This document shows positions 1 to 8,751 of a stretch of DNA of 64,000 bases, one piece after another. Origin of the DNA: Rhodococcoides fascians NBRC 12155 = LMG 3623 (GTDB lineage: Bacteria > Actinomycetota > Actinomycetes > Mycobacteriales > Mycobacteriaceae). The DNA is taken from assembly GCF_001894785.1 (NCBI RefSeq), contig NZ_BCWW01000005.1:32905-96904 (forward strand). Direction: 5' to 3'. Every line of letters starts with the position of its first letter. Position 1 is the stretch's first letter. A program made the position numbers and the translations under genes. Below the pieces are notes generated by a model, which saw nothing but the letters and a program-made list of their open reading frames with translations, had not been told where the DNA came from and did not search any database.

Positions 1-1011
1 TCCGATCGATATCGCGCCTTGGCCGACGCCGCACTCGACGTGATTGCAGGCGATCTGGGCACTCCCCGGTTCGGGTTGACCGACGATGTCTGGGAAGAAC
101 TTTCTCGCCGCGTGGACCGCGTCGTGCACCCGGCAGCACTGGTCAATCACGCGCTCCCGTACGAGCACCTCTTCGGACCGAACGTCGTCGGAACGGCCGA
201 GGTGATTCGGTTGGCCTTGACCGACCACATCAAGCCGGTGACCTACCTGTCGACGGTCGCGGTTGCCGTCGGTGTCGACGACTTCCACGAGAACGGTGAC
301 ATTCGGGTGGACAGTCCGCAACGAGCAGTCGACGAGTCGTACGCCAACGGTTACGGAAACTCCAAGTGGGCGGGCGAAGTGTTGTTGCGCAACGCTTTCG
401 ACGAGTACTCGCTGCCCGTCTCGGTCTTCCGATCCGACATGATCCTCGCCCACAGCACCTGGTCCGGTCAGCTGAACGTGCCCGACGTATTCACGCGACT
501 GATCCTGTCGGTGGTCGCAACCGGGCTGGCACCGAGAAGCTTCTATGCCACCGATGCCGGAGCGCCGACCGACGAGCAGGGCAGGCCACTGGCTCACTAC
601 GACGGATTGCCTGCGGACTTCAGTGCAGCGGCCATCACCTCGATCGCGGGCGACGACGTGACGGGCTACCGAACCTTCGACATTTTGAACCCCTACGACG
701 ACGACATATCGCTGGATACGTTCGTGGATTGGCTACGTGACGCGGGGTGCACCATCGACATCGTCGACGACTACGACGAGTGGTTCGAAAGGTTCAGCGC
801 GGCAGTGCAGGAACTACCGGAGAAACAACGGTCACACTCGTTGTTGCCGCTGATCCACTCCTACGCGCATCCCCAGCACCCGTCGTCGGGGGCAATCCTG
901 CCGGCAGACGAATTCGCGTCGGCTGTCGGCGATATCCCACACCTGGGGCGAGAACTGATCGAGAAGTATCTGGCCGATCTGGTAGCACTCGGCCTGGTGG
1001 CCAAGAGCTGA
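1..1011 (+). CDS. car: Carboxylic acid reductase, C-terminal part (thioester reductase domain), 5' truncated by window edge
   Basis: The reading frame is open from base 1, so the gene begins outside the window; 336 residues are visible. They match the C-terminal reductase domain of carboxylic acid reductases, which use NADPH to release an acyl group from the phosphopantetheine arm as an aldehyde. Visible marks are the short-chain-dehydrogenase-like segment [12 protein letters not shown] and [13 protein letters not shown], holding the Tyr and Lys of the catalytic YxxxK pattern, then [10 protein letters not shown]. The end [12 protein letters not shown] is typical of this family's C-terminus. 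The adenylation and carrier domains would lie upstream. A terminator-like hairpin follows at 1017-1048. No phosphopantetheinyl transferase gene is in the window. A stand-alone thioester reductase is a less likely alternative. Confidence 0.88.
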   Translation, partial: SDRYRALADAALDVIAGDLGTPRFGLTDDVWEELSRRVDRVVHPAALVNHALPYEHLFGPNVVGTAEVIRLALTDHIKPVTYLSTVAVAVGVDDFHENGDIRVDSPQRAVDESYANGYGNSKWAGEVLLRNAFDEYSLPVSVFRSDMILAHSTWSGQLNVPDVFTRLILSVVATGLAPRSFYATDAGAPTDEQGRPLAHYDGLPADFSAAAITSIAGDDVTGYRTFDILNPYDDDISLDTFVDWLRDAGCTIDIVDDYDEWFERFSAAVQELPEKQRSHSLLPLIHSYAHPQHPSSGAILPADEFASAVGDIPHLGRELIEKYLADLVALGLVAKS

Positions 1012-1016
1012 CCGTT

Positions 1017-1048
1017 ACCTGGTGTGGGCCCTTCGGCTCGCACCAGGT
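1017..1048 (+). terminator. Terminator-like hairpin after car
   Basis: Perfect 8-bp arms ACCTGGTG (1017-1024) and CACCAGGT (1041-1048) lie six bases after the car stop codon. There is no clear T-run downstream, so it may work weakly or as an mRNA 3' stabiliser. Confidence 0.5.
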
Positions 1049-1083
1049 AGCCCCGCCCACTACCGCGGTACAGTCGTAAGCCT

Positions 1084-1381
1084 ATGTGGATCGGATGGAT
1101 AGAACTGGATTTTTTGTTGGGCGACGTGCACTCCCTGAAGGAGAAGCGCTCGGTGATTCGGCCCCGTGATCTCGGAGCTGCATCGAAAATTCGCGGTGTC
1201 GGTCGCCGAAACCGACCATCGCGACCTGCACAGACGGGCCGAAATCGGAGCGTCGGTGGTAGCCGGCGACCTCGACCACGTGACCGACATCCTCGACCGG
1301 GTCGAGCGGATGGCGGCGTCCCGACCGGAGCTTCACCTCGTAGCCGTTCGGCGGCGCACCCTGAAGAGCGACGACATCTGA
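1084..1381 (+). pseudogene. DUF503 (YlxP-like) protein, broken by a one-base frameshift
   Basis: The first 27 codons from ATG 1084 (MWIGWIELDFLLGDVHSLKE, then KRSVIRP) and the segment from about 1166 (ISELHRKFAVSVAE ... GASVVAGDLDHVTDIL) are the two halves of a single DUF503 protein of about 98 residues, a small family often found near translation genes with no firm role. They sit in different frames. Dropping one C from the CCCC run at 1162-1165 gives a continuous IRPVISELHRKF. As read, the first frame runs on into unrelated sequence. This is either an inactivated gene or a sequencing error in a homopolymer. A new start at GTG 1166 would lose the conserved N-terminal strand. Confidence 0.8.
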
Positions 1382-1418
1382 TCGCGCGCTGTCGACGAAT
1401 CCGGGTCGACAATTACGG

Positions 1419-1982
1419 TCATCGACGGACGTCGAACACCTGCTTCTGGATGCCGTTGTCGTACACCTCGTGCTCCACCAGATCCAGGTGAGTCGTGGCC
1501 TTGTCGCTGGAGCTGAACAGCCGCTTGCCCGCGCCGAGCAGCATCGGGAAGACCAACAGGTGGTAGCGGTCGACGAGACCGGCATCGGCGAGGCTGCGAC
1601 CCAGCGTTGCGCTACCGTGCACCGAGATCGGCCCGCCTTCGGTCTCCCGGAGTTCGGCGACGTCGTCGATGCTGCGCAGAATGGTTGCCGGCCAACGGTC
1701 GTCGCTGCGCTCCAATGTCGTCGACACCACGTATCTGGGCATCGAGTTGTATCCGGCGAAATCGTCCATCGTGGGCCACACGGGAGCGAACGCCTCGTAG
1801 GAGGTACGCCCCAGCAGCATGGCCGTGGCCTCGTCCTGCTCGCGACCCTTGATCTCGTACGCCGCTGGATCGAACTCGATGTCCTTGAACGTCCACCCCG
1901 CGTTGCGGTAGCCGACTTCCCCACCCGGCCCCTCCATGACGCCGTCGAGCGATACGAACGCGGTCACGATCACGGTGCGCAT
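1419..1982 (-). CDS. Dihydrofolate reductase-fold (RibD C-terminal-like) family protein
   Basis: A 187-residue protein beginning MRTVIVTAFVSLDGVMEGPGG, the signature N-terminus of the dihydrofolate reductase / RibD C-terminal family of small NADPH-binding reductases. Further family marks are LLGRTSYEAFAPVWP and GPISVHGSATLGRSLADAGLVDRYHLLVFPMLLGAGKRLF. Such proteins are widespread in actinobacteria and are probably cytoplasmic reductases; the substrate is unknown and it need not reduce dihydrofolate. The ATG at 1982 is chosen because homology starts there and GAGG lies just upstream, although the frame stays open further 5'. It converges on the DUF503 remnant. Confidence 0.85.
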   Translation of the reverse strand: MRTVIVTAFVSLDGVMEGPGGEVGYRNAGWTFKDIEFDPAAYEIKGREQDEATAMLLGRTSYEAFAPVWPTMDDFAGYNSMPRYVVSTTLERSDDRWPATILRSIDDVAELRETEGGPISVHGSATLGRSLADAGLVDRYHLLVFPMLLGAGKRLFSSSDKATTHLDLVEHEVYDNGIQKQVFDVRR

Positions 1983-2084
1983 GGCAATCCTCGGTTCGGT
2001 GTGAGGCAGAAGCGGAACAGGTGCCGGAATCGTAAACCACGCGTCGAACCGACGACAGGCAGTGTCGGGTGGCAAGGTGGTCTC

Positions 2085-2387
2085 ATGGCCGAGCAAGTGG
2101 AACGCACCGAAGACGGTCACTATGTCGTCATCAAGGGTCGACGGTGGCGCGCTACCGATCCCGACATTCCCGAGGATCGCAACGCCGAATTGCGCTCGAT
2201 CCTCATGGCGTGGCGCAGAGACGTCAAACGCACCTCCGGTGCCACAGAGTCTCGCGCGGGCGTTCAGGCCGCCAAAGTCGCCCTGGGAGAACGAGGTACG
2301 CCGTGGTGGGAACAATCCCCGGACGAGCGACGGGCCCGCTGGGAGGCCGAGGTGCCGCGGCCGACCGATACCGATCTCGAGAACTGA
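2085..2387 (+). CDS. Conserved hypothetical protein, 100 aa
   Basis: Small cytoplasmic protein starting MAEQVERTEDGHYVVIKGRRWRATDP when read in short pieces (EDGHYVVIKGRRWRATDPDI). It resembles short actinobacterial proteins that some databases label 'biopolymer transporter Tol', a label with no experimental basis I know of. No signal peptide or membrane span; the C-terminal half is charged (RGTPWWEQSPDERRARWEAE). It stands alone, divergent from the DHFR-like gene and just upstream of the operator at 2403-2439. Confidence 0.7.
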   Translation: MAEQVERTEDGHYVVIKGRRWRATDPDIPEDRNAELRSILMAWRRDVKRTSGATESRAGVQAAKVALGERGTPWWEQSPDERRARWEAEVPRPTDTDLEN

Positions 2388-2402
2388 TCACACAATTCGT
2401 TG

Positions 2403-2439
2403 CCATATCGGAAACTATCCAATATGGTTTCCGATATGG
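2403..2439. promoter_or_regulatory. Long dyad operator before the membrane protein-regulator pair
   Basis: Two perfect 13-bp arms, CCATATCGGAAAC at 2403-2415 and GTTTCCGATATGG at 2427-2439, are separated by 11 bases. The right arm covers the candidate start codons of the next gene (ATG 2424 and 2436), so a bound dimer would block both transcription start and translation initiation. The second gene of the operon encodes a winged-helix regulator, so autoregulation is the simplest reading (inference). Confidence 0.7.
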
Positions 2440-2864
2440 AAAGCATCGATAAGCCCACCTCGTCCGAAGCTCGAACGACTCTCGACGACATCGACCGCGT
2501 GCAACGCGCCGTGCGCGACACTCCGTGGCCGGTCTGGTTGTACGCCGTCAACGCAGTGCTCATCGGTGCGTTGGCACTCACGCCACTGCTCACCGACTCC
2601 CACCGCACTGTCGCCCTGCTAATTCTGGCCGCGGCCATTGTGGCAACGAACGTGATCACCGGGTACCGAATGGGCACACCGTGGGCGCTGCCTACCAGCC
2701 GTGGATTTCTGGCGTCGGTCGCACTGTCCGTTGCTTTCGTGGTGGTGGCACTGGCATTCGCGCAGCCATCCCTGCCGAGCTGGACGCTGGTGCTCCTCGC
2801 TACAGCAGCGACGGCGACCTACTCGTTCGGTTCGATCGCTCACTACCGGAGCACACACCGATGA
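2424..2864 (+). CDS. Small integral membrane protein co-transcribed with its regulator
   Basis: A 146-residue protein with an acidic N-terminus and four hydrophobic stretches (WLYAVNAVLIGALALTPLL, VALLILAAAIVATNVI, GFLASVALSVAFVVVALAF, WTLVLLATAATATYSF). No family-specific motif is seen. It overlaps the following winged-helix regulator by ATGA, a pairing common in actinobacteria where the regulator controls the membrane protein. Start ATG 2424 is preferred because GGAAA lies nine bases upstream; ATG 2436 is possible. Both lie inside the dyad at 2403-2439. Confidence 0.75.
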   Translation: MVSDMESIDKPTSSEARTTLDDIDRVQRAVRDTPWPVWLYAVNAVLIGALALTPLLTDSHRTVALLILAAAIVATNVITGYRMGTPWALPTSRGFLASVALSVAFVVVALAFAQPSLPSWTLVLLATAATATYSFGSIAHYRSTHR

Positions 2865-3172
2865 CGGACGATCTGGATCCGATCATTCATCCGGCAAACC
2901 GGCTGCGGATCTGCGCGCTGCTGGCGGCAGGTACGACGCTCGAGCTCGCCGTCGTGAAGGAACACAGTGGATTGAGCGCATCGGCGCTGAGCAAGCAGGT
3001 GGCGGCCCTGGTCGACGCCGGCTACGTGGATCAGCAGAGATCACGCACCGACTCGCGGCGGATGTGGCTGTCGCTGACGAGGGAGGGTAAAACCGCCTAC
3101 CGCCGCCATGTGGCTGCCCTCCGCGCCATTCTCGCCGAGGCCGACGCCAGCCCATCCGAGCCTGGGCGGTGA
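2861..3172 (+). CDS. Winged-helix transcriptional regulator (MarR-like, short)
   Basis: A 103-residue DNA-binding protein. DPIIHPANRLRICALLAAG opens the fold, the recognition helix is in SGLSASALSKQVAALVDAGYV, and the wing is QQRSRTDSRRMWLSLTREG. It has one winged-helix domain and no separate sensor domain, like the short regulators paired with membrane proteins. The start ATG 2861 overlaps the stop of the membrane protein gene by four bases, so the two are translationally coupled. Its probable target is the dyad at 2403-2439. Confidence 0.85.
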   Translation: MTDDLDPIIHPANRLRICALLAAGTTLELAVVKEHSGLSASALSKQVAALVDAGYVDQQRSRTDSRRMWLSLTREGKTAYRRHVAALRAILAEADASPSEPGR

Positions 3173-3260
3173 GTTCTCCCCCAGCTCCGTGTCTGCCTTT
3201 TCGACGGATGTAGTCGATGCAGCCCGCACCGGTCGTTCGATTCGAGAAGGAGTCCCCGCC

Positions 3261-3680
3261 ATGCCCACACTCAGTCCGTACCTGTCGTTCCGTGACAATG
3301 CGCGCACCGCTATGGAGTTCTACCGCACGGTCTTCGGTGGAGAGCTCACGCTGACCACGTTCGGCGAGGGCCAGGCCACCGACGATCCATCCGAGAAGAA
3401 CCTGATCATGCACGGCCAGTTGACAACTCCCAGCGGATTCACACTGATGGGGGCCGACACCCCGTCGTCGATGGAACACACACCCGGAAACACGATGAGC
3501 GTCTCGCTCTTCGGTGCCGAGCACGAGGAATTGACGGGCTACTGGAACGCGCTGGCCGTCGACGCACAATTCACGATGGGTCTCGACGCAGCACCGTGGG
3601 GTGACACATTCGGCATGCTCACCGACAAGTTCGGTGTGCAGTGGATGGTGAACATCTCCGGCTCGGTCGCCGAAAGCTGA
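3261..3680 (+). CDS. VOC-fold protein of the PhnB/YdcF-like group
   Basis: A 139-residue protein with the glyoxalase/vicinal-oxygen-chelate fold of PhnB-type proteins: LSPYLSFRDNARTAMEFYRT at the start, FTLMGADTP in the middle, APWGDTFGMLTDKFGVQWMVN at the end. Members of this group are cytoplasmic and mostly of unknown role; many lack a full metal site. A good ribosome binding site (GAGAAGGAG) precedes ATG 3261. The gene converges on the transporter at 3705. Confidence 0.85.
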   Translation: MPTLSPYLSFRDNARTAMEFYRTVFGGELTLTTFGEGQATDDPSEKNLIMHGQLTTPSGFTLMGADTPSSMEHTPGNTMSVSLFGAEHEELTGYWNALAVDAQFTMGLDAAPWGDTFGMLTDKFGVQWMVNISGSVAES

Positions 3681-3704
3681 GCGACCGAGGAGCAGTGGGT
3701 GCCT

Positions 3705-4985
3705 CTAGTGGGTGCGCGATTCGACTGAGATGACCTCGTGCAGCCCGACGGGCCCCCAGCCCCTGTCGAGCGCCACGATCAGTACCGCGCAACCGACCGC
3801 GGACAGCACCAGTGCGGAACCGAACAACGCGGTGTAACCGAACACGTCGCCGATCACGCCCGCCGTAAGTCCGGACGCACCCTGCGCAAAGACGATTGCG
3901 CAGGCCATCAGTGTGTAATCGCTTCCTGCATAACGTTTTTCCGATGCATCCATCATCAGCGCGAAAACGGCAACGGTTGCCGCGCCGCCCAGCACGTGTT
4001 CGGTGACGTTGGCCGCGACCAGGAGCGGAAACCCGCCGATGCCGAACGATGCCACTACGTACAACGCAAGACTGAGGGTTTGGGCGATTCCGCCGACCAG
4101 CAGAGCCTGACGACGTCCGAAGCGAAAGGACAACCACGCGCCGAGCGCAGCACCTCCGAGTGCTGCCACCGACGACAGGCCGCCCTCGACCAGGGCGATC
4201 TGAGTCAAGGTCAGTCCGTTGTCCGAAAGGAACGGGCCGACCAGCGCCGAGCCCATCGAGTTTCCGAATTTGAAGCCGACGATGAGAAGGATGAACGCGA
4301 CCATGCCAGGCCTGCGCAATCGGGACCACCAGGCCACAGAGAGTCGCGCCGGACCCTCGGACTCGGGCTGCCGGTCGGTGTCCACGTCTGCCGCGGCCAG
4401 TTGCTTGTTCATGAACCAGACCGGGGCCGTCGCCAACAGGATCAGCAATGCCATCGCAACGAAGAGCACCTGCCATCCCGCAAAGGTGAACAGCCACAAC
4501 AGTACTCCCCCGCCGCACACCATACCTACCCGGTACGCGCCCACTTGCAGACCGTTACCCAGGCCGCGTTGCGACACCGTCAACGTGCGAACCGCTATCC
4601 CATCCGTTGCGATGTCCTGGGTGGCCGACAGCGCGTTGATGACAAAGATTCCGACGAACAGCCAGCGCAACGTCGACGACAGATCGAGAAAAGACAGTGC
4701 GAGCGCCACCAGCGCGGCTGACACCTGTAGGGACAGAAGCCACCGCCGCCTCGACCCGTAACGATCGACGTACGGTGCCCACAGAAATTTCAGCGCCCAC
4801 GGCAGAAACAACACCCCGGTTGCACTGATTTTCACCAACGAGAAACCCGACTCTCGGAGGACGACGGGCAGGGCCTGCGTGAAGAAGCCGAACGGCAGCC
4901 CCTGAGCGAAGTACAGGGCTCCGAGCAACGTGAGGGTGCCGACGGTGAACGACGCCGGACGCACCGCATTGGTCATGCCGGTCAT
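3705..4985 (-). CDS. MFS transporter, AmpG/RhtX-like
   Basis: A 426-residue protein with about 12 membrane spans. The N-terminus LYFAQGLPFGFFTQALPVVL and the loop PWALKFLWAPYVDRYGSRRR are typical of the AmpG/RhtX branch of the major facilitator superfamily, which takes up muropeptides or siderophores in other bacteria. The substrate here is unknown, and no peptidoglycan or siderophore genes are adjacent. Two starts are possible, ATG 4985 and ATG 4976; 4985 is chosen for its four-base spacing to the upstream GyrI-like gene, implying a shared transcript. Confidence 0.8.
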   Translation of the reverse strand: MTGMTNAVRPASFTVGTLTLLGALYFAQGLPFGFFTQALPVVLRESGFSLVKISATGVLFLPWALKFLWAPYVDRYGSRRRWLLSLQVSAALVALALSFLDLSSTLRWLFVGIFVINALSATQDIATDGIAVRTLTVSQRGLGNGLQVGAYRVGMVCGGGVLLWLFTFAGWQVLFVAMALLILLATAPVWFMNKQLAAADVDTDRQPESEGPARLSVAWWSRLRRPGMVAFILLIVGFKFGNSMGSALVGPFLSDNGLTLTQIALVEGGLSSVAALGGAALGAWLSFRFGRRQALLVGGIAQTLSLALYVVASFGIGGFPLLVAANVTEHVLGGAATVAVFALMMDASEKRYAGSDYTLMACAIVFAQGASGLTAGVIGDVFGYTALFGSALVLSAVGCAVLIVALDRGWGPVGLHEVISVESRTH

Positions 4986-4989
4986 CGTG

Positions 4990-5622
4990 TCAGAGCGAGG
5001 CCTCGTCCGCCGAGTACCGCACCGGTTGCCGAAGAATGGTGCGCAGCTTCGCCGGTTCGACCCGTCGTGGGTCACTGAGGTAGATCTCGTGATGACGGCC
5101 GGTCATCGTCAGCCCGGCCTGCGGGATGTACCGGTGGTGCATCTCGTCGAGCACAGCGGCCTCGTCGTCGTAGGAACCGATGTGCAGAGTTTGCACGCAC
5201 AGGCCCTCGTCGAGGGTGTCGAGGCGCATTCCGTCACGTCGGTCCGAACGGTTCTCGGATGCGTCGACCCGTAAGGCGTGCTCGAACATCGTGTGGTCGA
5301 TCCAGTCGGGCGCCATGATCATCACAGTCCAGAGCCAGTTCGACTTGTCCCGGCGCGTGGTGAAGGCCGCCATGTCCGGCGCCCACCACAAGGCTTCGAG
5401 CGGTGGGACGACGTAGTCGCGCTCCAGGTCGTTCTTACTGAAGAATTTCAGCCGATACGCAACGGGGAACAGCGTGGATACAGCATCGGCATATTCCGGC
5501 GCGGTATTCGGATCCCCGTGGCCGTCGATCATCAAGTATTTCGTCGATGGCACGGTCAGAATTCGAAACACGTTGCGCCGTGCCGAATACGAGTCGAGGG
5601 TCTTCTTGAAATCCGTCTTCAT
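4990..5622 (-). CDS. GyrI-like small-molecule-binding domain protein
   Basis: A 210-residue protein with the GyrI-like (SRPBCC-type ligand-binding) fold: TKYLMIDGHGDPNTAPEYAD, then LEALWWAPDM, then HHEIYLSDPRRVEPAKLRTI. This form occurs as a stand-alone cytoplasmic protein in actinobacteria and is thought to bind or hydrolyse small ligands. The start ATG 5622 follows a very strong AGGAGGTGAGG site. It ends five bases before the AmpG-like transporter on the same strand, so the two probably form an operon. Confidence 0.82.
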   Translation of the reverse strand: MKTDFKKTLDSYSARRNVFRILTVPSTKYLMIDGHGDPNTAPEYADAVSTLFPVAYRLKFFSKNDLERDYVVPPLEALWWAPDMAAFTTRRDKSNWLWTVMIMAPDWIDHTMFEHALRVDASENRSDRRDGMRLDTLDEGLCVQTLHIGSYDDEAAVLDEMHHRYIPQAGLTMTGRHHEIYLSDPRRVEPAKLRTILRQPVRYSADEASL

Positions 5623-5729
5623 GCCCTCACCTCCTGCCGACTGCGCGTCAGTGTACCGACCACTCCGGGCTGGGGTGCCGTGGTGAACGCTGCCCTGTTC
5701 GGAAGCAGTTGGTCGGTCGACCGACACTG

Positions 5730-7274
5730 TCACAGCTCGGCGTCGACTGCCTTCGATTCGCCCCGACGCACTGCCATGTAGTCGGACAGTTCCCGTTTGA
5801 CGACCGGCAGCAGCAAGTAGAGGCCCGAGATGTTGACCAACGCCAGAAGGAACAGCGTGGCGTCGGCGAAGTCGAGCACCGAGCCGAGCGACAGTACGGT
5901 GCCGATGACGGTGAAGGTGCAGAACATGAGGTTGAAGAAATTGCGCGACAACCGGCTGCGACCGAACAACGATGTCCAGGCCTGTAGTCCGTAGTACGCC
6001 CAGGTGATCGCCGTGGACAACGCGAACAGTGCCACAGCGAGAGTGAGTACGTACGGGAACCACGGCAGGACGGTCTCGAAGGCGTCGGAGGTGAGCGTGA
6101 CGCCGCCCGCCGGCAACTCACCGGTTTCGGCAACTATGGCGCGCTGGTCCTGCCAGGACACAGTATTGGCGATCACGATGGTCAGGGCCGTTGCCGTGCA
6201 GATGACCACAGTGTCGATGAAGGGCTCGAGCATTGCCACGAATCCTTCGGTGACCGGATGTCTGGTCTTGACGGCCGAGTGAGCAATGGAAGCCGATCCC
6301 AACCCGGCCTCGTTGGAGAAGGCCGCGCGCTGGAACCCGATGATCATCACTCCGAGTACTCCGCCTGCCACGCCCTCGGGTGAGAACGCGCCGTCGAAGA
6401 TGGCACCGAACGCCGTCGGAACGGACCGGAAGTTCACGGCGATGACGACGCCGCACGCGACGACATAGACCAACGCCATGGAAGGAACGAGTTTTGCGGT
6501 GACGGCCGAAATGGACTTCATGCCGCCGATGATGACCAGGCCGATGATGAGTGCGATCACCAGTCCGAACACTGCCTTCGCACCGTCCGAACCGAGGAAG
6601 CCTTCGTCGCCACCGGTGACCGAGCGGACCTGCGCGTACGTCTGATTGGCCTGAAACATGTTGCCGCCACTGATGGCGAAGAACGTGATGATGACGGCGT
6701 AGAAGACAGCCATCACCTTCCCGACCTTTGCAAGACCTCGCTCGGCGAGTCCCTTGGTGAGGTACTTCATCGGCCCGCCCGAGACGGTGCCGTCCTCGTT
6801 GATATCCCGATATTTCACGCCTAGGGTGCACTCGACGAACTTCGAGGCCATTCCCAGCAGTCCGGCGAGGATCATCCACAAGGTCGCCCCTGGTCCACCC
6901 AGCGTGACTGCGACCGCCACACCTGCAATGTTCCCCAGTCCCACGGTTCCGGACACTGCGGCCGTGAGAGCCCGGAAGTGGCTGACTTCGCCTGGTGCAT
7001 CGGCTTCGTCTTCTTTGCCGCTCACCAGGATCAGAGATCGCTTGATACCGCGGAACTGAATGAACTTGAACGTGACGGTGAAGACGACGGCACCCAGAAT
7101 CAGCCACAGAACGATCAGTGGAACTGCGGCACCACCGATGTTCACGGTGAAGAACACGAAGCTGGAGACAGCGGCGGAGATCGGATCGAAAGCATTGTTG
7201 ATCGCTGTCTCGATGGAACTGATCGTGCCTCCGTCCGCGGCCGAATAGTCGATGGCGAGACGGTGAAAACTCAT
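5730..7274 (-). CDS. Alanine/glycine:cation symporter (AGCS family)
   Basis: A 514-residue inner-membrane transporter that couples uptake of alanine or glycine to Na+ or H+. Family marks are GTVGLGNIAGVAVAVTLGGPG, SGGPMKYLTKGLAERG, and FQRAAFSNEAGLGSASIAHS near the middle, with about 10-11 hydrophobic spans. Length fits AGCS proteins carrying an N-terminal periplasmic or leader extension. It is transcribed from the AT-rich gap at 7275-7361. No glycine riboswitch was recognised in that gap. It stands alone. Confidence 0.92.
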   Translation of the reverse strand: MSFHRLAIDYSAADGGTISSIETAINNAFDPISAAVSSFVFFTVNIGGAAVPLIVLWLILGAVVFTVTFKFIQFRGIKRSLILVSGKEDEADAPGEVSHFRALTAAVSGTVGLGNIAGVAVAVTLGGPGATLWMILAGLLGMASKFVECTLGVKYRDINEDGTVSGGPMKYLTKGLAERGLAKVGKVMAVFYAVIITFFAISGGNMFQANQTYAQVRSVTGGDEGFLGSDGAKAVFGLVIALIIGLVIIGGMKSISAVTAKLVPSMALVYVVACGVVIAVNFRSVPTAFGAIFDGAFSPEGVAGGVLGVMIIGFQRAAFSNEAGLGSASIAHSAVKTRHPVTEGFVAMLEPFIDTVVICTATALTIVIANTVSWQDQRAIVAETGELPAGGVTLTSDAFETVLPWFPYVLTLAVALFALSTAITWAYYGLQAWTSLFGRSRLSRNFFNLMFCTFTVIGTVLSLGSVLDFADATLFLLALVNISGLYLLLPVVKRELSDYMAVRRGESKAVDAEL

Positions 7275-7361
7275 GACGTCGAGTCAACATCATCCCGGGC
7301 ACACGTCACGGTCTTTATCGAAAAACGGGCAAATATTTACATATTCTTGACTTGCAGCGGC

Positions 7362-8615
7362 TCATTCACGGGTCCGAGCGGGCAATCGGCGGAGCAGAAG
7401 CGTCGCCGCATCGAGGACCATGTGTCGGTCGTAGGTCAGGCAGTAGTCGTACAACACGCTTCCGTCCTGGGCAGTTCCGCTCTCAACCGCGATGAGAGCA
7501 ACGCTGGACATCGGTGCCACGATGACAACCGAGCGCTCCGACGCCAGTGGTTCGTCCTCGCCGACCGTAACGGTCCGAAACCGATGCTCACCCGGCATCG
7601 GCCGCGAGTCGAAGACGGCCAGGAGAGCCGTGCGCACAGCGAGGTCGTCGAACAACGCGACACGCTCGGCGGTCGACCCGGCCGACGCGTTCGTCGTCGC
7701 CAATACGACGGTCGACGCACCGGTGCCGTAGACACTGCGAAGCAGACCGTTCTCGATGTCGTCGAGAAGCCGTGCGTCAGCGCGTCGACGGGTTCCGAAT
7801 CGATGGACCAGACCGTACGGCGTCACGGCAACAGGGGCCCGGACGGTTATTGCCGGCTCCAACTCGAGTGTGTTGGCCGTACCGCCGGTGGCTCCGAAGG
7901 TGGGTAGACGAGTCGGAGCGCCATACAAGTAGCCTTGGCCGAGAACCGCACCCATGTCGTGCGCAGTCGCTTCGTGCTGCTCCGTTTCGATTCCCTCGGC
8001 GAGCACCAGCGCACCGCTGCGTTCGGCCTCTGCGGCGACCGCGGACACCACGGACGCCGTGGCATAGCTCGAACGGCCCTGCACGAGAGACATATCCAGC
8101 TTGATGACGTCGGGCCGGAGCAGCGGAATAAGTGCCAGACTCGACGAGTCTGCACCCACATCGTCGAGCGCGACCCGCCATCCCAGGTCGCGGGCATGCT
8201 CTACCGCACGCAGCAGCCCGGCGGGGTCACCCATCAGGCCTCGCTCGGTGATCTCGACGATGATCGACAACCGAGATGCCTCGGCCATCAATGGCAGGCA
8301 CTCTCTCGGAGGTGGCGCGTCCAGGGCGGTGGGTTCCGCGTTGACGAACAACGCGAGTCCTTCGGGGAAACCGGCCTCGACAGCCCCGCTCAGGGCGCTG
8401 AGTCTGCACCGCCAGTCGAACTCGGCCGACTCGCCTCGATCGGCCGCCTCGCGCAGCAGCTGCGGCGGCGAGATCGCTTGCGCGTCGCCGCAGGTCCGCA
8501 CCAGGGCTTCGTAACCCACGACAGCTCGGCCGTCCAACGCGACGATCGGCTGGTAGGTCGACGTGATATCGATCGTCATCGGCGAAAATTGCGCGTGCGA
8601 GGCGTCACGATGCAC
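7362..8615 (-). CDS. EAL-domain cyclic-di-GMP phosphodiesterase fused to a DICT sensory domain
   Basis: A 417-residue protein. Residues about 15-250 are an EAL domain with the expected catalytic features: YEALVRT, the Asn in LFVNAEP, IVEITER, ALDDVGAD, VIKLDMSL, LAEGIETEQ and LGQGYLYGAP. It should therefore hydrolyse cyclic di-GMP. Residues about 265-417 look like a DICT domain, a sensor associated with cyclic-di-GMP and two-component proteins. No membrane span is seen, so sensing is cytoplasmic. The GTG start at 8615 is preferred over ATG 8579 because GGGAGGT lies just upstream. Confidence 0.85.
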   Translation of the reverse strand: MHRDASHAQFSPMTIDITSTYQPIVALDGRAVVGYEALVRTCGDAQAISPPQLLREAADRGESAEFDWRCRLSALSGAVEAGFPEGLALFVNAEPTALDAPPPRECLPLMAEASRLSIIVEITERGLMGDPAGLLRAVEHARDLGWRVALDDVGADSSSLALIPLLRPDVIKLDMSLVQGRSSYATASVVSAVAAEAERSGALVLAEGIETEQHEATAHDMGAVLGQGYLYGAPTRLPTFGATGGTANTLELEPAITVRAPVAVTPYGLVHRFGTRRRADARLLDDIENGLLRSVYGTGASTVVLATTNASAGSTAERVALFDDLAVRTALLAVFDSRPMPGEHRFRTVTVGEDEPLASERSVVIVAPMSSVALIAVESGTAQDGSVLYDYCLTYDRHMVLDAATLLLRRLPARTRE

Positions 8616-8751
8616 AGGCGGACCTCCCTCGGTACCCCTCGACGGTCCCCACCCGGGGAACCATCATGCCCGATGGTCGCCGGCCGCGCCCTGTTCCCTC
8701 GCCGACGGGCTATAGGGTGCTCGGAAGACTTCGGATCGGCGGTGAACATTG

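Noticed and set aside
3738..4721. A 327-codon plus-strand frame
   Set aside because: Antisense to the AmpG-like transporter; composition (Arg/Gln/His-rich) is typical of a shadow frame in high-GC DNA.
7275..7361. Possible glycine riboswitch before the alanine/glycine symporter
   Set aside because: The 87-base leader is too short and lacks the conserved riboswitch core sequences.
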